Assembly (NCBI RefSeq): GCF_012272825.1
Contig: NZ_JAAWWS010000145.1
Span: 1 to 64,000, forward strand
Source: Wenzhouxiangella sp. XN79A
Lineage (GTDB): Bacteria > Pseudomonadota > Gammaproteobacteria > Xanthomonadales > Wenzhouxiangellaceae
Direction of reading: 5' to 3'
Length of the DNA: 64,000 nt
How positions within the stretch are numbered: the first letter of the stretch is position 1; every line of letters begins with the position of its first letter. Of the stretch, positions 7,903-17,051 are shown one piece after another. Under the pieces are notes generated by a model, which saw nothing but the letters and a program-made list of their open reading frames with translations, ran no database searches and was not told the DNA's origin. A program made the translations under genes and the position numbers.

Positions 7903-8124
7903 ATGTGGCGTATTTGGCTTCTTTTCGATCCGCGCAGAGTGCTGATTGCACTGTTCACGTTCCTGTTCGTGCTGGCTCTGCTGATCCACTTCGTTCTGTT
8001 GAGCACCGACCGCTTCAACTGGCTCGAAGCCCCGGCGGCGTCCGAAGCGTCTGCCAGTGTGGAGAGTGCACCTGCCTCGCGGCAGGACCTCGACACGGTC
8101 AACGTCCCCGGCCGCTGGGTCTAG
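7903..8124 (+). CDS. pufA: Light-harvesting LH1 alpha subunit PufA
   Basis: A 73-residue LH1 alpha polypeptide. The N-terminus [14 protein letters not shown] is typical of alpha chains. The single membrane helix [18 protein letters not shown] contains His29, the bacteriochlorophyll ligand, and FNWLE follows with the usual Trp. The C-terminal tail from about residue 43 is long and Ala/Ser-rich and is probably exposed on the periplasmic side. The ribosome-binding site AGGAGA overlaps the pufB stop, so the two genes are tightly coupled. Confidence 0.95.
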   Translation: MWRIWLLFDPRRVLIALFTFLFVLALLIHFVLLSTDRFNWLEAPAASEASASVESAPASRQDLDTVNVPGRWV

Positions 8125-8135
8125 TGCCTCGGCGA

Positions 8136-8158
8136 GGCGGGGGGCCCGGCTCCCCGCC
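8136..8158 (+). other. Intercistronic mRNA hairpin between pufA and pufL
   Basis: Ten base pairs, G/C except for one G-U, fold around a 3-base loop (8136-8145 with 8149-8158). There is no following T-run. In other puf operons such hairpins protect the pufBA message 3' end and set a high antenna-to-reaction-centre ratio. The same role is inferred here from position and structure. Confidence 0.6.
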
Positions 8159-8200
8159 GGTCCGGGCGGCATGAATCAATGAACTGAAGGAGGCGCAGCC

Positions 8201-9025
8201 ATGTCGATGCTGAGCTATGAAAGGAAATATCGCGTGCGTGGCGGCACCTTGCTGGGTGGCGACCTGTTCGACTTCTGGGTCGGTCCGTTCTACGTCGGGT
8301 TCTTCGGCGTCACGACGATCTTCTTCTCGGTCCTGGGCACCGCGATGCTGGTCTACGGAGCAGCGATCGGTCCGACCTGGAACCTGTGGCAGATCAACAT
8401 CGCGCCTCCGGATATCAGTTACGGGCTTGCGCTGGCTCCGCTGAAGGAGGGCGGCATCTGGCAGATCGTGACGGTCTGTGCGATCGGTGCCTTCGTTTCC
8501 TGGGCCTTGCGCGAAGTCGAGATCTGCCGAAAGCTCGGCATGGGGTATCACGTACCGATCGCGTTCAGCGCCGCGATCTTTGCCTACATCAGCCTGGTCG
8601 TGATCCGTCCGGTGCTGATGGGCGCCTGGGGACATGCGTTCCCCTACGGCATCCTGAGCCACCTCGACTGGGTCTCGAATGTCGGTTACCAGTACCTGCA
8701 TTTCCATTACAACCCCGCTCACATGCTCGCCGTGACGTTCTTCTTCACCACGACGTTCGCGCTGGCCCTGCATGGCGGAGCGGTACTTTCGGTGCTCAAT
8801 CCCGGCGAAGGCAAGCCGATCGGCACCGCAGAACACATCAACTCATTCTTCCGGGACACCCAGGGTTACTCCATCGGTGAGCTCGGAATCCATCGTCTGG
8901 GTCTGTACCTCGCGATCGCAGCGGGCTTCTTCAGCGCGGTCTGCATCATCATCAGCGGTCCGTTCTGGACGCGCGGTTGGCCGGAATGGTGGAACTGGTG
9001 GCTCGAGCTTCCGGTGTGGTCGTAA
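8201..9025 (+). CDS. pufL: Photosynthetic reaction centre L subunit PufL
   Basis: A 274-residue core subunit with five membrane helices. The expected ligands are present one position later than in Rhodobacter numbering. His154 (HLDW) binds accessory bacteriochlorophyll, His174 (NPAHM) binds the special pair, and His191 (LHGGAV) and His231 (GIHRLG) bind the non-haem iron. His169 (FHYN) matches the residue hydrogen-bonded to the special pair. A strong AAGGAGG ribosome-binding site precedes the ATG at 8201. It works with PufM and PuhA in the inner membrane. Confidence 0.97.
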   Translation: MSMLSYERKYRVRGGTLLGGDLFDFWVGPFYVGFFGVTTIFFSVLGTAMLVYGAAIGPTWNLWQINIAPPDISYGLALAPLKEGGIWQIVTVCAIGAFVSWALREVEICRKLGMGYHVPIAFSAAIFAYISLVVIRPVLMGAWGHAFPYGILSHLDWVSNVGYQYLHFHYNPAHMLAVTFFFTTTFALALHGGAVLSVLNPGEGKPIGTAEHINSFFRDTQGYSIGELGIHRLGLYLAIAAGFFSAVCIIISGPFWTRGWPEWWNWWLELPVWS

Positions 9026-9043
9026 TTCAAACGGGACAGTCCT

Positions 9044-10018
9044 ATGGTCGAAAATACCAATCTATTTACCCGGGCCCAGGTCCACGGGCCGGCCGACTAC
9101 GGCGTTCCGCTTCCCGAAGGCAGTCATGCCCGGACCGGAACTCCCTACAAGTCGTACTTGCTCGGCAAGCTCGGTGACGCCCAGATCGGGCCGATCTATC
9201 TGGGCGGCTACGGAATCGCATCGCTGATCTGCGGCTTCATCGCCTTCGAGATCATCGGCCTGAACATGTGGGCCTCGGTGGGCTGGGACCCGATCGAGTT
9301 CGTCCGCCAGCTTCCCTGGCTGGCGCTGGAACCGCCGTCGCCGGAATACGGCCTGAGCCTGCCGCCGCTCAATGAGGGCGGGTGGTGGTTGCTGGCCGGG
9401 TTCTTCCTGACCGCTGCATTGATCCTGTGGTGGATGCGGATGTACACCCGGGCCAGGGCGCTCGGCCTGGGAACCCACATCGCCTGGGCGTTCGCCTCGG
9501 CGATCTGGCTGTACCTGGTGCTCGGGTTCATCCGGCCGATCGCGATGGGCAGCTGGAGCGAAGCGGTGCCGTTCGGCATCTTCCCGCACCTGGACTGGAC
9601 CGCCGCCTTCTCGATCCGTTACGGCAACCTGTTCTACAACCCGTTCCACATGCTGTCGATCGCCTTCCTGTACGGCTCGGTGCTGTTGTTCGCGATGCAC
9701 GGCGGCACCGTCATGGCGACCAGCCGCTTCGGTGCCGAGCGCGAGATCGAACAGGCCTTCGACCGCGGTACCGCGTTCGAGCGCGGCGCGCTGTTCTGGC
9801 GCTGGACCATGGGCTTCTGCGCCAACGCCGAATCGATTCACCGCTGGGCCTGGTGGTTTGCGGTCCTCACGCCTCTGACCGGAGGTCTCGGCATCCTGTT
9901 GACCGGCACCGTGGTCGAGAACTGGTACCTCTGGGGCATGAAGCACGGACTGGTGCCGCCCTACCCGGAAACCGGTGTGGTTGACCCGGCCGCGGCGCTG
10001 CAAGGAGGTGGCCAATGA
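9044..10018 (+). CDS. pufM: Photosynthetic reaction centre M subunit PufM
   Basis: A 324-residue core subunit with five membrane helices. Key residues fall at exactly the Rhodobacter positions: His182, His202 (special pair), His219, Glu234 and His266 (iron ligands), and Tyr210 near the active-branch pigments. The C-terminus extends past the fifth helix, as is common in organisms whose reaction centre carries a bound PufC cytochrome. The stop overlaps the pufC start (ATGA at 10015-10018). Confidence 0.97.
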   Translation: MVENTNLFTRAQVHGPADYGVPLPEGSHARTGTPYKSYLLGKLGDAQIGPIYLGGYGIASLICGFIAFEIIGLNMWASVGWDPIEFVRQLPWLALEPPSPEYGLSLPPLNEGGWWLLAGFFLTAALILWWMRMYTRARALGLGTHIAWAFASAIWLYLVLGFIRPIAMGSWSEAVPFGIFPHLDWTAAFSIRYGNLFYNPFHMLSIAFLYGSVLLFAMHGGTVMATSRFGAEREIEQAFDRGTAFERGALFWRWTMGFCANAESIHRWAWWFAVLTPLTGGLGILLTGTVVENWYLWGMKHGLVPPYPETGVVDPAAALQGGGQ

Positions 10019-11157
10019 TCAAGATCGTTGCCTGGTTCATCGGGCTCTTCGCCCTCGTCCTCACCGGCTTCATGCTGTTCACGGCCGGCTGGGAGCGTCC
10101 GCCGATCGAGACCCAGCAGAGCGGGTATCGCGGCACCGGCATGGCCGAGATCATCAATCCGCGCGTCGACCCGCAGCGGCTCGAGGCCCAGTTGGCCCAG
10201 GTGCCCGAACTGTCACCGCTGACGCCGGATCCCGGCGTGCCCAGGGCCGGTGATGTCTACCAGAACGTGCAGGTGCTCGGCGACCTCTCGGTTGCCCGCT
10301 TCACGCGTCTGATGCAGGCCATCACCGAGTGGATCTATCCGGAAGAAGGCTGTGCAGCCTGCCATCAGCTGAACAACCTGGCCGACGACTCGATGTACCA
10401 GAAGGTGGTTTCGCGCCGCATGATCCAGATGACGCAGGCCATCAACAGCGAGTGGACGAGCCATGTCGGTGCGACCGGGGTGACCTGCTTCACCTGTCAC
10501 CGCGGCGAGAGCGTTCCGCAGTACACCTGGTTCAACGCCGATCCGGCCACGGTGGCCGCCGACGGCATGGTGGGTTGGCGGAACGGACAGAATCGCGCCG
10601 CCGAGTTCGCCGGACTGTCCTCGCTGCCCGAAGAGCCGTTCTCCCGCTTGCTCGAGGATGCCGGCCAGATCCGGGTCGAAGGCCGCACTGCGCTGCCGAT
10701 CGACGGTGACGGGCCCAGCATCCAGTCCACCGAGTGGACCTATTCGCTGATGATGCACATGTCGACATCGCTGGACGTCAACTGCACCTATTGTCACAAC
10801 AGCCGCAACTTCGGCAGCTGGGAATCCAGCAATCCGCAGCGGGTGAACGCGTGGCACGGGATCCAGATGGCGCAGAGCCTCAACACCGAGTACGTTGCGC
10901 CGCTCAGCCCCGTGCTCCCCCCGCATCGCCTCGGCGCGACGGGAGAAGGGCAGAAGATCAATTGCGCGACCTGTCACCAGGGCGTTGCCAAGCCGCTGGG
11001 CGGCCTGGCGATGGCCGAGGACTACCCGTCGCTGTGGGGTGACGCGGCGCCTCAGGACGTGGCGGGTGTCGACGACGACGTCGATGCCGATGCCGATGCT
11101 CTGGCAAGCGCAGAAGAACCGGTTGACCTGGAGGGGTCGGGCGCGGGAGGACTCTGA
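10015..11157 (+). CDS. pufC: Reaction-centre tetrahaem cytochrome PufC
   Basis: The periplasmic electron donor to the photo-oxidised special pair. It has 380 residues with four CxxCH haem sites at Cys113-His117, Cys158-His162, Cys257-His261 and Cys317-His321. Residues 3-24 form a hydrophobic membrane anchor. The position where lipoprotein-type PufC has its cysteine reads FTAGW, so the protein is probably held by an uncleaved helix rather than by lipid. The last 30 or so residues are Asp/Glu/Ala-rich. It is the final gene of the operon and is followed by a strong terminator. Confidence 0.95.
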   Translation: MIKIVAWFIGLFALVLTGFMLFTAGWERPPIETQQSGYRGTGMAEIINPRVDPQRLEAQLAQVPELSPLTPDPGVPRAGDVYQNVQVLGDLSVARFTRLMQAITEWIYPEEGCAACHQLNNLADDSMYQKVVSRRMIQMTQAINSEWTSHVGATGVTCFTCHRGESVPQYTWFNADPATVAADGMVGWRNGQNRAAEFAGLSSLPEEPFSRLLEDAGQIRVEGRTALPIDGDGPSIQSTEWTYSLMMHMSTSLDVNCTYCHNSRNFGSWESSNPQRVNAWHGIQMAQSLNTEYVAPLSPVLPPHRLGATGEGQKINCATCHQGVAKPLGGLAMAEDYPSLWGDAAPQDVAGVDDDVDADADALASAEEPVDLEGSGAGGL

Positions 11158-11200
11158 GCCTGCGCCGGGGCCGCTCGCCGGCCTCACCGTGGTACCGAAG

Positions 11201-11231
11201 CCCGGCCGACTCGATCGGCCGGGTTTTTTTT
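11201..11231 (+). terminator. Rho-independent terminator of the puf operon
   Basis: A perfect 9-bp stem, CCCGGCCGA (11201-11209) with TCGGCCGGG (11215-11223), a 5-base loop, then eight T (11224-11231). It ends the pufBALMC transcript just before the convergent hydrolase-like gene. Confidence 0.92.
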
Positions 11232-11242
11232 CGGGCCCGTGC

Positions 11243-12238
11243 TCAGGGCTTCAGGGCCAGTCCGTCGTCCACTCGCTCCAGCACGTCCTGGTAGCTGGCA
11301 AGGAATCGTTCGGGCAACTCGAGGTAGGGCAGGGCACCGGTCGGAAACGCGGTGATCCGCCAGTTCGGTCGGTCGGCCACGACCGCGGCCCGCGAGAAGT
11401 CGGTGAAGTCGCCGCGAACACCATGCGACAGCCAGGTCGGCAGGCCCAGTGCCGCGTAGTTGGTTGGCATGTCGGCGCCGAACAGGTAGCCGGACAGGAA
11501 ATGGAACGGCGCTCGATGCGCACCGGGGAACCGGGCCATCAGACAGGAGATGCGGAAGAACTCCTCGTCGATCGCCTTGCGCCCCCAGGTCTTGCGCAGG
11601 AAGAAACGGATGCTGGTCGGGCTGCGGAGAAGCCTGAACAAGGGCTGGCCGATCCAGGGCACCTCCAGGACGCGCAGCACTGCGGGCTTGCGGCAGTCGG
11701 CGTCCGGGGGGCCGCGAGTAAACGCGTTCTTCGCCAGGCCGGTCGGGCTGACCAGCGCCAGGCTGCGAATCGTCGCCGGAGCCTCGAGTGCTGCGCGGGC
11801 CAGGAATTCGCAGGAAATCGAAACCGCAAGCGCATCGACGGGCTTCCGATCGTTTTCGTCCCGGATCCGATCGATCATCGCGTGGAGAGCGTCGATCATC
11901 AGGCGCTGGTCGTAGGTACGCTCGCTGCGTTCCGAGTGGCCGTAGCCGGGCAGGTCGATCGCGTAGGTCGGGCCACGCGCGGCAAGGGCAGCGAACAGCG
12001 GTCGGACTTCATGGGCCGAGGCCGAGGCGTTGATGCTGTGCACCAGCAGGATCGGATTCGGCGCTGGCTCCCGATCAGGCGCAAGCGAATGTGCACCCCG
12101 CGGGTTCGCGGCGTGAGGGTCTGCGACGTCTGCGGTCGGGCCGGCCACGTAATAGCTGATCGTTCCGGCCGCCTCGGACTCGAAGCAGATCCGGTGGCCG
12201 TTCAGCGCGTGGGGAGGCGTCGCGCCAGGCTCGCTCAA
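11243..12238 (-). CDS. Alpha/beta-hydrolase-fold protein with a degraded active site
   Basis: A 331-residue protein with the alpha/beta-hydrolase layout: LLVHSINAS (oxyanion turn, residues 64-72), AIDLPGYGHSERS (residues 93-105) and a nucleophile elbow ALAVSISCEF where Ser140 is flanked by Ala and Ser instead of the usual glycines. The C-terminal GHxPxxExP motif reads GALPYLELP, so the catalytic His position is Ala302. Canonical esterase or lipase activity is therefore doubtful. The gene is on the same strand as puhE and only 48 bases downstream of it, so it is probably part of the puh operon and may be a structural or pigment-binding factor. BchO itself is encoded at 19.8 kb. Confidence 0.75.
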   Translation of the reverse strand: MSEPGATPPHALNGHRICFESEAAGTISYYVAGPTADVADPHAANPRGAHSLAPDREPAPNPILLVHSINASASAHEVRPLFAALAARGPTYAIDLPGYGHSERSERTYDQRLMIDALHAMIDRIRDENDRKPVDALAVSISCEFLARAALEAPATIRSLALVSPTGLAKNAFTRGPPDADCRKPAVLRVLEVPWIGQPLFRLLRSPTSIRFFLRKTWGRKAIDEEFFRISCLMARFPGAHRAPFHFLSGYLFGADMPTNYAALGLPTWLSHGVRGDFTDFSRAAVVADRPNWRITAFPTGALPYLELPERFLASYQDVLERVDDGLALKP

Positions 12239-12286
12239 CGAGAGCGACCGGAATTCGAAGCCGCGTGGGCCGGGGACAGCAGCAGC

Positions 12287-13198
12287 TCAGGCATTGGCCG
12301 AGCGCGTGGAGGTCTCGATCGTGTTCGGGTCGTTCGCGCGCGACTTGGTCGGCCCGCCGGAACGGGCGGTCTCCATGCGGCCGTTGCGGGCCGCAATCGC
12401 CGGCGCCGGGGGTGCGCCGGCCGGTGCGGCATCTTCGTGCTCGGAATTCTTCAGGCTCCAGCGCCACAGCGTCTCGGCCGGAATCGGCAGGATCATGAAC
12501 CAGTGTTCGATGACTGCAAGCGCCATCAAGGTTGCCAGCAGGACATAGCCGATCGCGGCGAAGCTGCCGGGTTCGGCCGCTGTCACCTGCTGGACCAGCA
12601 GCAGGGTCACGATGGTGCCGGCGGTGACCGAGAACGGGAACAGCAGGTTCATCGGCTTGATTCGGAAGTAGGTCGTCAGGTAGGCCAGTCGGGCTGGAAT
12701 GAATTCCACGTTCAGGTTCCGGATTCCGAGGAACACGTTGAGCTTGGCGCTGACGTGCATGGCCCAGAGCAGCACGAAGGTCCACAGCCCGAATCGGTTC
12801 GGCTGGTCCCAGGTCAGCGCGGCCAGTACCCCGACCGTGGCGATGATCGCCAGCTCGTGGTAGATGCCGGTTCCGGCGGCGCGGAAGAACCGTTTGAGGC
12901 CGGTGCAGTCTGCGGGGCAGGGCTCGTTGACCGGGCCGGTGATCACACCCATGTAGTAGCTCATGGTATGCCAGCCCCAGATGATCAGCCCGCAGGAAAA
13001 TGCGCAGAATGCCCCGGCCACCGTCGGCAGGTCGGCGCTTGCGTGGATGCCCAGCAGGGCCGCGGCCAGTACCAGCGTGCCGCCCAGCATGCTCCAGCGA
13101 AAGGTGCGCGGGGGGCGCGCATTCAGATAGAAGATGATGCCGGTACTGAACCACCACAGAAAGGTGGAGTACAGCAGCGCGCCGATGGTCGCGTTCAC
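12287..13198 (-). CDS. puhE: Photosynthetic complex assembly protein PuhE
   Basis: A 303-residue polytopic membrane protein of the PuhE (DUF3623) family with about seven hydrophobic segments. Recognisable parts include the N-terminal STFLWWFSTGIIFYLN and LWAMHVSAKLNVFLGIRNL in the middle, which is highly typical of PuhE. The last 50 residues are polar and low-complexity. PuhE influences reaction centre and bacteriochlorophyll levels in Rhodobacter. It lies in the order puhA-puhB-puhC-puhE on the minus strand, as in other purple bacteria. Confidence 0.9.
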   Translation of the reverse strand: MNATIGALLYSTFLWWFSTGIIFYLNARPPRTFRWSMLGGTLVLAAALLGIHASADLPTVAGAFCAFSCGLIIWGWHTMSYYMGVITGPVNEPCPADCTGLKRFFRAAGTGIYHELAIIATVGVLAALTWDQPNRFGLWTFVLLWAMHVSAKLNVFLGIRNLNVEFIPARLAYLTTYFRIKPMNLLFPFSVTAGTIVTLLLVQQVTAAEPGSFAAIGYVLLATLMALAVIEHWFMILPIPAETLWRWSLKNSEHEDAAPAGAPPAPAIAARNGRMETARSGGPTKSRANDPNTIETSTRSANA

Positions 13199-13229
13199 GC
13201 TCCGGGTCCTTCCATCGGCTGCGTCGGTT

Positions 13230-13718
13230 TCACTGCGGCACCGGGTCGTTTTCGAACAAGGTGCGGAACGAATCGATGTTGGTCGGGCCGAATGCGTACA
13301 GGTCGATCAGCACGTCGGTCTGCGGATCCTCGAGCAGGACGGTGCCGTTGGCCTGGAGTCTGAGTACGAACGGATGATCCGGGCCGATGCCGCTGGCCCG
13401 GCGCGCGCGCGCCATGCTGCGCAGGATGCCGCGAATGAAGCCGCCTTCACCGGACGGGACTTCGTGGATCAGGCGATCGTTGGCGCCGTCGAGCCACTCG
13501 TAGACCAGTACCCCGCCGTTGTCGCTGTCGGCGAACCGCAGCTGGCGTGACGCGATGGTCTTGTCGATGTCGGGAATCTGGGCGGCCGGCTCCAGCCCGG
13601 CGATTCGGAACGTGGCCACGGCGCCCAGTGCGACCAGGATCAGCAGGCCGGCGGCGATCAGCGCGCCGCGCGGGACGTGGATCTGGTGATGATGATGGCC
13701 GTTCGGATGTTCGCTCAT
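13230..13718 (-). CDS. puhC: Photosynthetic complex assembly protein PuhC
   Basis: A 162-residue protein with a short cytoplasmic His-rich N-terminus (HPNGHHHHQIHVPRG), one membrane helix (ALIAAGLLILVALGAVATFRIAG) and a periplasmic domain, the normal PuhC plan. Segments such as LRFADSDNGGVLVYEW and FIRGILRSMARARR are family-typical. The ATG at 13718 is chosen; a frame extending 23 codons upstream would overlap the end of puhB. PuhC supports LH1 and reaction-centre assembly. Confidence 0.85.
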   Translation of the reverse strand: MSEHPNGHHHHQIHVPRGALIAAGLLILVALGAVATFRIAGLEPAAQIPDIDKTIASRQLRFADSDNGGVLVYEWLDGANDRLIHEVPSGEGGFIRGILRSMARARRASGIGPDHPFVLRLQANGTVLLEDPQTDVLIDLYAFGPTNIDSFRTLFENDPVPQ

Positions 13719-13725
13719 GAATCGG

Positions 13726-14385
13726 TCAGGAGGCCGCGGAGCGGCGGATTTCCGGCTTGGCGTCCGGGGGTGGCGGGGCTTCGGCATTCTGGCCGGCTTC
13801 GATGTCGGTCGACTGGTCGGCGGCCAGCGCGTTGCGGAGCAGTTCCGCGACCCGCTTCGGGTCCTCGATGGCGCGCATCACCGGTACCGGCCGGTTGATG
13901 CGCAACCAGCGGAGGTTCGGCCAGACCATGCTGTAGAGCAGGCGCGGACCCGACAGTTCGAGCTCGATGTCGCCGGTGCCGTCCTCGAAGGTCTTCAGGT
14001 CGGCGCGGGTGACCTTGGCGAAGGGCAGGTTGACCGAGGTCTGGAGTGCGATGCCGCCTTCGATCACGACCCGCTTGGTGGTGATCGTGTAGACCGACGA
14101 GCGCGCGTAGGCCCAGCCGGTCAGCGCGATCATGCCCAGTACACCCAACGAGGTCGGCAACGACCACACCAGCGAGCGAGCCATCGCGGCGAGGCTGCGC
14201 TGGTCCAGGTAGGCCGCGGCGGCCACCCAGACCACGATGGCCAGGAAGTAGACGCCGAACTTGGCCAGCTGGAAGACCCGGCGGCTGTAGGGCCGCCAGT
14301 CCGGCGTGCCCTGCCAGAGCACACGCTCGCCTGCCGGAAGCGGTTCCGGCAGGGGCTTGATCGGCTTTACGCGGATCTCGCTCAA
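13726..14385 (-). CDS. puhB: Photosynthetic complex assembly protein PuhB
   Basis: A 219-residue protein with a PH-like (bPH2) fold. The opening PLPEGERVLWQGTPDWRPYSRRVFQLAKFGVYF is nearly diagnostic. Two or three membrane helices are followed by SSVYTITTKRVVIEGGIALQ. PuhB assists dimerisation and assembly of the reaction centre. Its start overlaps the puhA stop (ATGA at 14382-14385), so the genes are translationally coupled. Confidence 0.92.
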   Translation of the reverse strand: MSEIRVKPIKPLPEPLPAGERVLWQGTPDWRPYSRRVFQLAKFGVYFLAIVVWVAAAAYLDQRSLAAMARSLVWSLPTSLGVLGMIALTGWAYARSSVYTITTKRVVIEGGIALQTSVNLPFAKVTRADLKTFEDGTGDIELELSGPRLLYSMVWPNLRWLRINRPVPVMRAIEDPKRVAELLRNALAADQSTDIEAGQNAEAPPPPDAKPEIRRSAAS

Positions 14386-15179
14386 ATCAGCGGATCCTGG
14401 CGGGTCGGCAGCGCGTACAGGTGGCCGGCCGAGAAGTACGCGGTGATGCGATCTTCCTCGAGCCGCGTCACCTGTTCGGCGCTCGCGGTCCGCGGCACGG
14501 TCGCGAACTGGTCGGCGGTGATCGACGAGACCAGGATCTGGCCGGAGCCGAACTTGACCCGGGCGAATCCGTACGGCAGCAGCGGGTTCGGGGCCGCGTC
14601 GTTCTCGGCACCGTCCAGCGCCACTTCGAAGAACAGGATCCGATGCTCGGAGCGGTCGACCCAGAGGTCGGTGACCGTCCCGGCGACCTGCCCGTCGGCC
14701 GCGACCACGGCCATGCCGCGCGGGTCCGGATCGTTGTGTTCGACCATGAACCCGGTCGCGATGCGCATCGGCACCACCTTCGGCGCGCCGTCGAGCGCCA
14801 GGTCGGGCAGGTCGTCGCGCAGCGCGTAGCTGGCCGGACCCACGCCGTCGAGCATCGGGTTGCCGGTCGGCTCGAGCGGCGAGCCCGGGGCCGGTGCCGA
14901 CGGTCGGGTGCCCGGAATTTCAGCCGCATAGTGTTCTGCGTGCGGGGCGGTCCGGCTGCCCTGGTTCATCGGCAGCAGGTAGGTCTTGGCGGGCGGCGGG
15001 CTCGGCCAGCCGATGACCGGCGTGCGCGGTGCGCGCTCGCTGCGATCCGACTCCAGCGGATAGCCTTCGCGCTTGTCCTCGCGACGCAGGTAGATGATCA
15101 GTCCTGCGAAGAAAATCCAGAACGCGTAGAGGACCATCTGCGCGACGTCCATGTAACCAGTGATTGCACCTGTAGGCAT
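14382..15179 (-). CDS. puhA: Photosynthetic reaction centre H subunit PuhA
   Basis: A 265-residue H subunit. A single N-terminal membrane helix (VAQMVLYAFWIFFAGLIIYLRREDKREGYPLE) is followed by the cytoplasmic beta-barrel domain with MVEHNDPDPRGM, VAGTVTDLWVDRSEH and the C-terminal RLEEDRITAYFSAGHLYA. It caps PufL/M on the cytoplasmic side and provides the proton path to QB. The ribosome-binding site AGAGGAGA precedes the ATG at 15179. Upstream lies lhaA, 25 bases away. Confidence 0.96.
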   Translation of the reverse strand: MPTGAITGYMDVAQMVLYAFWIFFAGLIIYLRREDKREGYPLESDRSERAPRTPVIGWPSPPPAKTYLLPMNQGSRTAPHAEHYAAEIPGTRPSAPAPGSPLEPTGNPMLDGVGPASYALRDDLPDLALDGAPKVVPMRIATGFMVEHNDPDPRGMAVVAADGQVAGTVTDLWVDRSEHRILFFEVALDGAENDAAPNPLLPYGFARVKFGSGQILVSSITADQFATVPRTASAEQVTRLEEDRITAYFSAGHLYALPTRQDPLI

Positions 15180-15204
15180 GACTCTCTCTCCTCTTGGGCC
15201 GGGC

Positions 15205-16644
15205 TTATCCCGGCATCTGGTCCAGACCGAACCGCTTCGGAGCGGCGGCCGTCGAGCGGCCGCGTTGCCACGGTCGGGTCAAGGGACCGGCGATTGCCAG
15301 TGTGACGAATAACAAGATGATTTCAAGTTGATAGACGAACCCGTATCCAACGGCCGGACCGGTCAGGGTCTCGCCGAGGTGGCCCTGAACGGCCAGTCCA
15401 TCGACGAAATCGCGCAGGCCGCCGCCGAGCGCGATGCCGGTGCCGATCGCCGTGGCCTGCACGGCACCCCAGGCGCCGAGCACCAGGCCGTTGTCGCTGG
15501 CCCCGCCCATTCCCATCGCGGCGGTCAGCGTGCTGATCGCGAACAGCCCGCCGCCGAAGCCGATCAGCAGCGTGCCGACCCGGAACATCAGCCCCGATTC
15601 GGTCGGCGCGGCGAGCAGCACGGTGGTGAAGGCCACGATGCCGATCATCAGCCCGCCCGCGGCCAGGCGGTGCGGGTCGCTGCCGCGCGCCAGTGCGCGG
15701 GCCGCGAAAGTGAAGGCCGCCAGCGCGCCGCCGGCCAGCAGCGCGGTCAGGATCGTGGTCGCGCTGACGCTGAGGCCGAGTACTTCGGCGCCGTAGGGCT
15801 CCAGCAGGATGTCCTGCATGCTGAACGCCGCGCTGCCGAGCCCGACGGTCAGCAGGAAGCGGAACATTCCGGGCTGCTGCATCAGTTCGCGCCAGGCCTC
15901 GCGGAAGGCCGGACGCGGCCGGTCCTTCGCGGTGCGTTCGGGATCGCGGGCCTCCTGTTTCCACAGCGCCAGGCCGTTGAGGATCATCGTTGCCAGCGCG
16001 GCGCCCTGGATCACCCGGATCAGGCGGATTTCGTCGAAGTCGGCCAGCGCCAGCGCGAAGATCAGCGAGCTGCCGATCATGCCGAGCAGCAGCATCACGT
16101 AGAGCAGTGCGATCACGCGCGGTCGTGACGCTTCCGGCGCCAGGTCGCCGGCCAGCGCCAGCCCGGCCGTCTGCGCGGTGTGCATGCCGGCGCCGGTCAG
16201 CAGGAACGCAAGCGCCGCGCCGACGACGCCGACCCAGACCGGCCCCTGGCCGGCCCCGGACAGCACGAGCAGCGCGAACGGCATGATGGCCAGCCCGCCG
16301 AACTGCATCAGCGTGCCGAACCAGATGTACGGCACCCGGCGCCAGCCGAGCACCGAGCGATGGTGGTCGGAGCGGAAGCCGATCAGCGCACGAAGCGGCG
16401 CGAACACCAGCGGCAGCGAGACCATCACGGCGATCAGCCAGGACGGCACGCCGAGTTCGACGATCATGACGCGGTTCAGGGTGCCGGTCAGCAGCACCAC
16501 GGCCATGCCGACCGAGACCTGGAACAGCGACAACCGCAGCAATCGGTGCAGCGGCAGTTCCTTGCTCGCCGCGTCGGCGAACGGCAGCATTTCCGGACCG
16601 AAGCGCGTCCAGGCGCTGGCGAGGTTGTCGCTGACCCGCTTCAT
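15205..16644 (-). CDS. lhaA: LH1 assembly protein LhaA (PucC/BCH2 family MFS protein)
   Basis: A 479-residue, twelve-helix protein. The N-terminus includes RLSLFQVSVGMAVVLLTGTLNRVMIVELGVP and RALIGFRSDHHRSVLGWRRVPYIW, both typical of LhaA/PucC. LhaA is thought to deliver bacteriochlorophyll to LH1 polypeptides. It heads the lhaA-puhABCE cluster. In many purple bacteria bchFNBHLM lies directly upstream; here the next genes are divergent bchG and others, so the superoperon is broken at this point. Confidence 0.92.
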   Translation of the reverse strand: MKRVSDNLASAWTRFGPEMLPFADAASKELPLHRLLRLSLFQVSVGMAVVLLTGTLNRVMIVELGVPSWLIAVMVSLPLVFAPLRALIGFRSDHHRSVLGWRRVPYIWFGTLMQFGGLAIMPFALLVLSGAGQGPVWVGVVGAALAFLLTGAGMHTAQTAGLALAGDLAPEASRPRVIALLYVMLLLGMIGSSLIFALALADFDEIRLIRVIQGAALATMILNGLALWKQEARDPERTAKDRPRPAFREAWRELMQQPGMFRFLLTVGLGSAAFSMQDILLEPYGAEVLGLSVSATTILTALLAGGALAAFTFAARALARGSDPHRLAAGGLMIGIVAFTTVLLAAPTESGLMFRVGTLLIGFGGGLFAISTLTAAMGMGGASDNGLVLGAWGAVQATAIGTGIALGGGLRDFVDGLAVQGHLGETLTGPAVGYGFVYQLEIILLFVTLAIAGPLTRPWQRGRSTAAAPKRFGLDQMPG

Positions 16645-17051
16645 CGCAACGGCTCGACGGCGAGAGGAGCGAGGAACATGGGCAGGTCAGGCGCAGGCGG
16701 CGCGGGAACCGTTCGCCGTCGAGCCGGCGCCGTGCACGACAACCCGGCGGCCGGAAGGCTCCGACCGGATCGGCGACCGGAGCGTCGGTCAGGAACCGGC
16801 GCACAGCGACCCGCACCCGAGCGCTCGCGTGCGGAGTTCTTCATCACGCTGACTCGCGGCCGATTGTTCATGCTCCGATCCGACTGGCGGCAGTGACCCT
16901 GACCAGCTCCGTTTCCCATTCCGACATTAGCCTGCGTGGATACCCATGTCAATGAATACGCGAACGCCACGCGCGAGCGCTTGACGTGGGTCAAGAACGC
17001 TTCGATCGCTTGCCGAAGACGAGGGCTCTCCGCTGGGGTAGACTTCGTGCG
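16645..17051. promoter_or_regulatory. lhaA/bchG divergent intergenic region with an FNR-type palindrome
   Basis: A region of about 400 bases without a convincing gene. TTGAC-GTGG-GTCAA (16981-16994) is a perfect inverted repeat of FNR/Crp type. For leftward lhaA transcription, TATTCA (16958-16953, minus strand) would place the box centre near -41.5. For bchG, TAGACT (17039-17044) would put the box near -63, but it leaves almost no leader before the ATG at 17052. Both promoter assignments are inference. Confidence 0.5.

Noticed and set aside
12075-13157. Long minus-strand frame overlapping puhE
   Set aside because: Arg/Pro/Ala-rich shadow of puhE in GC-rich DNA with no recognisable motif.
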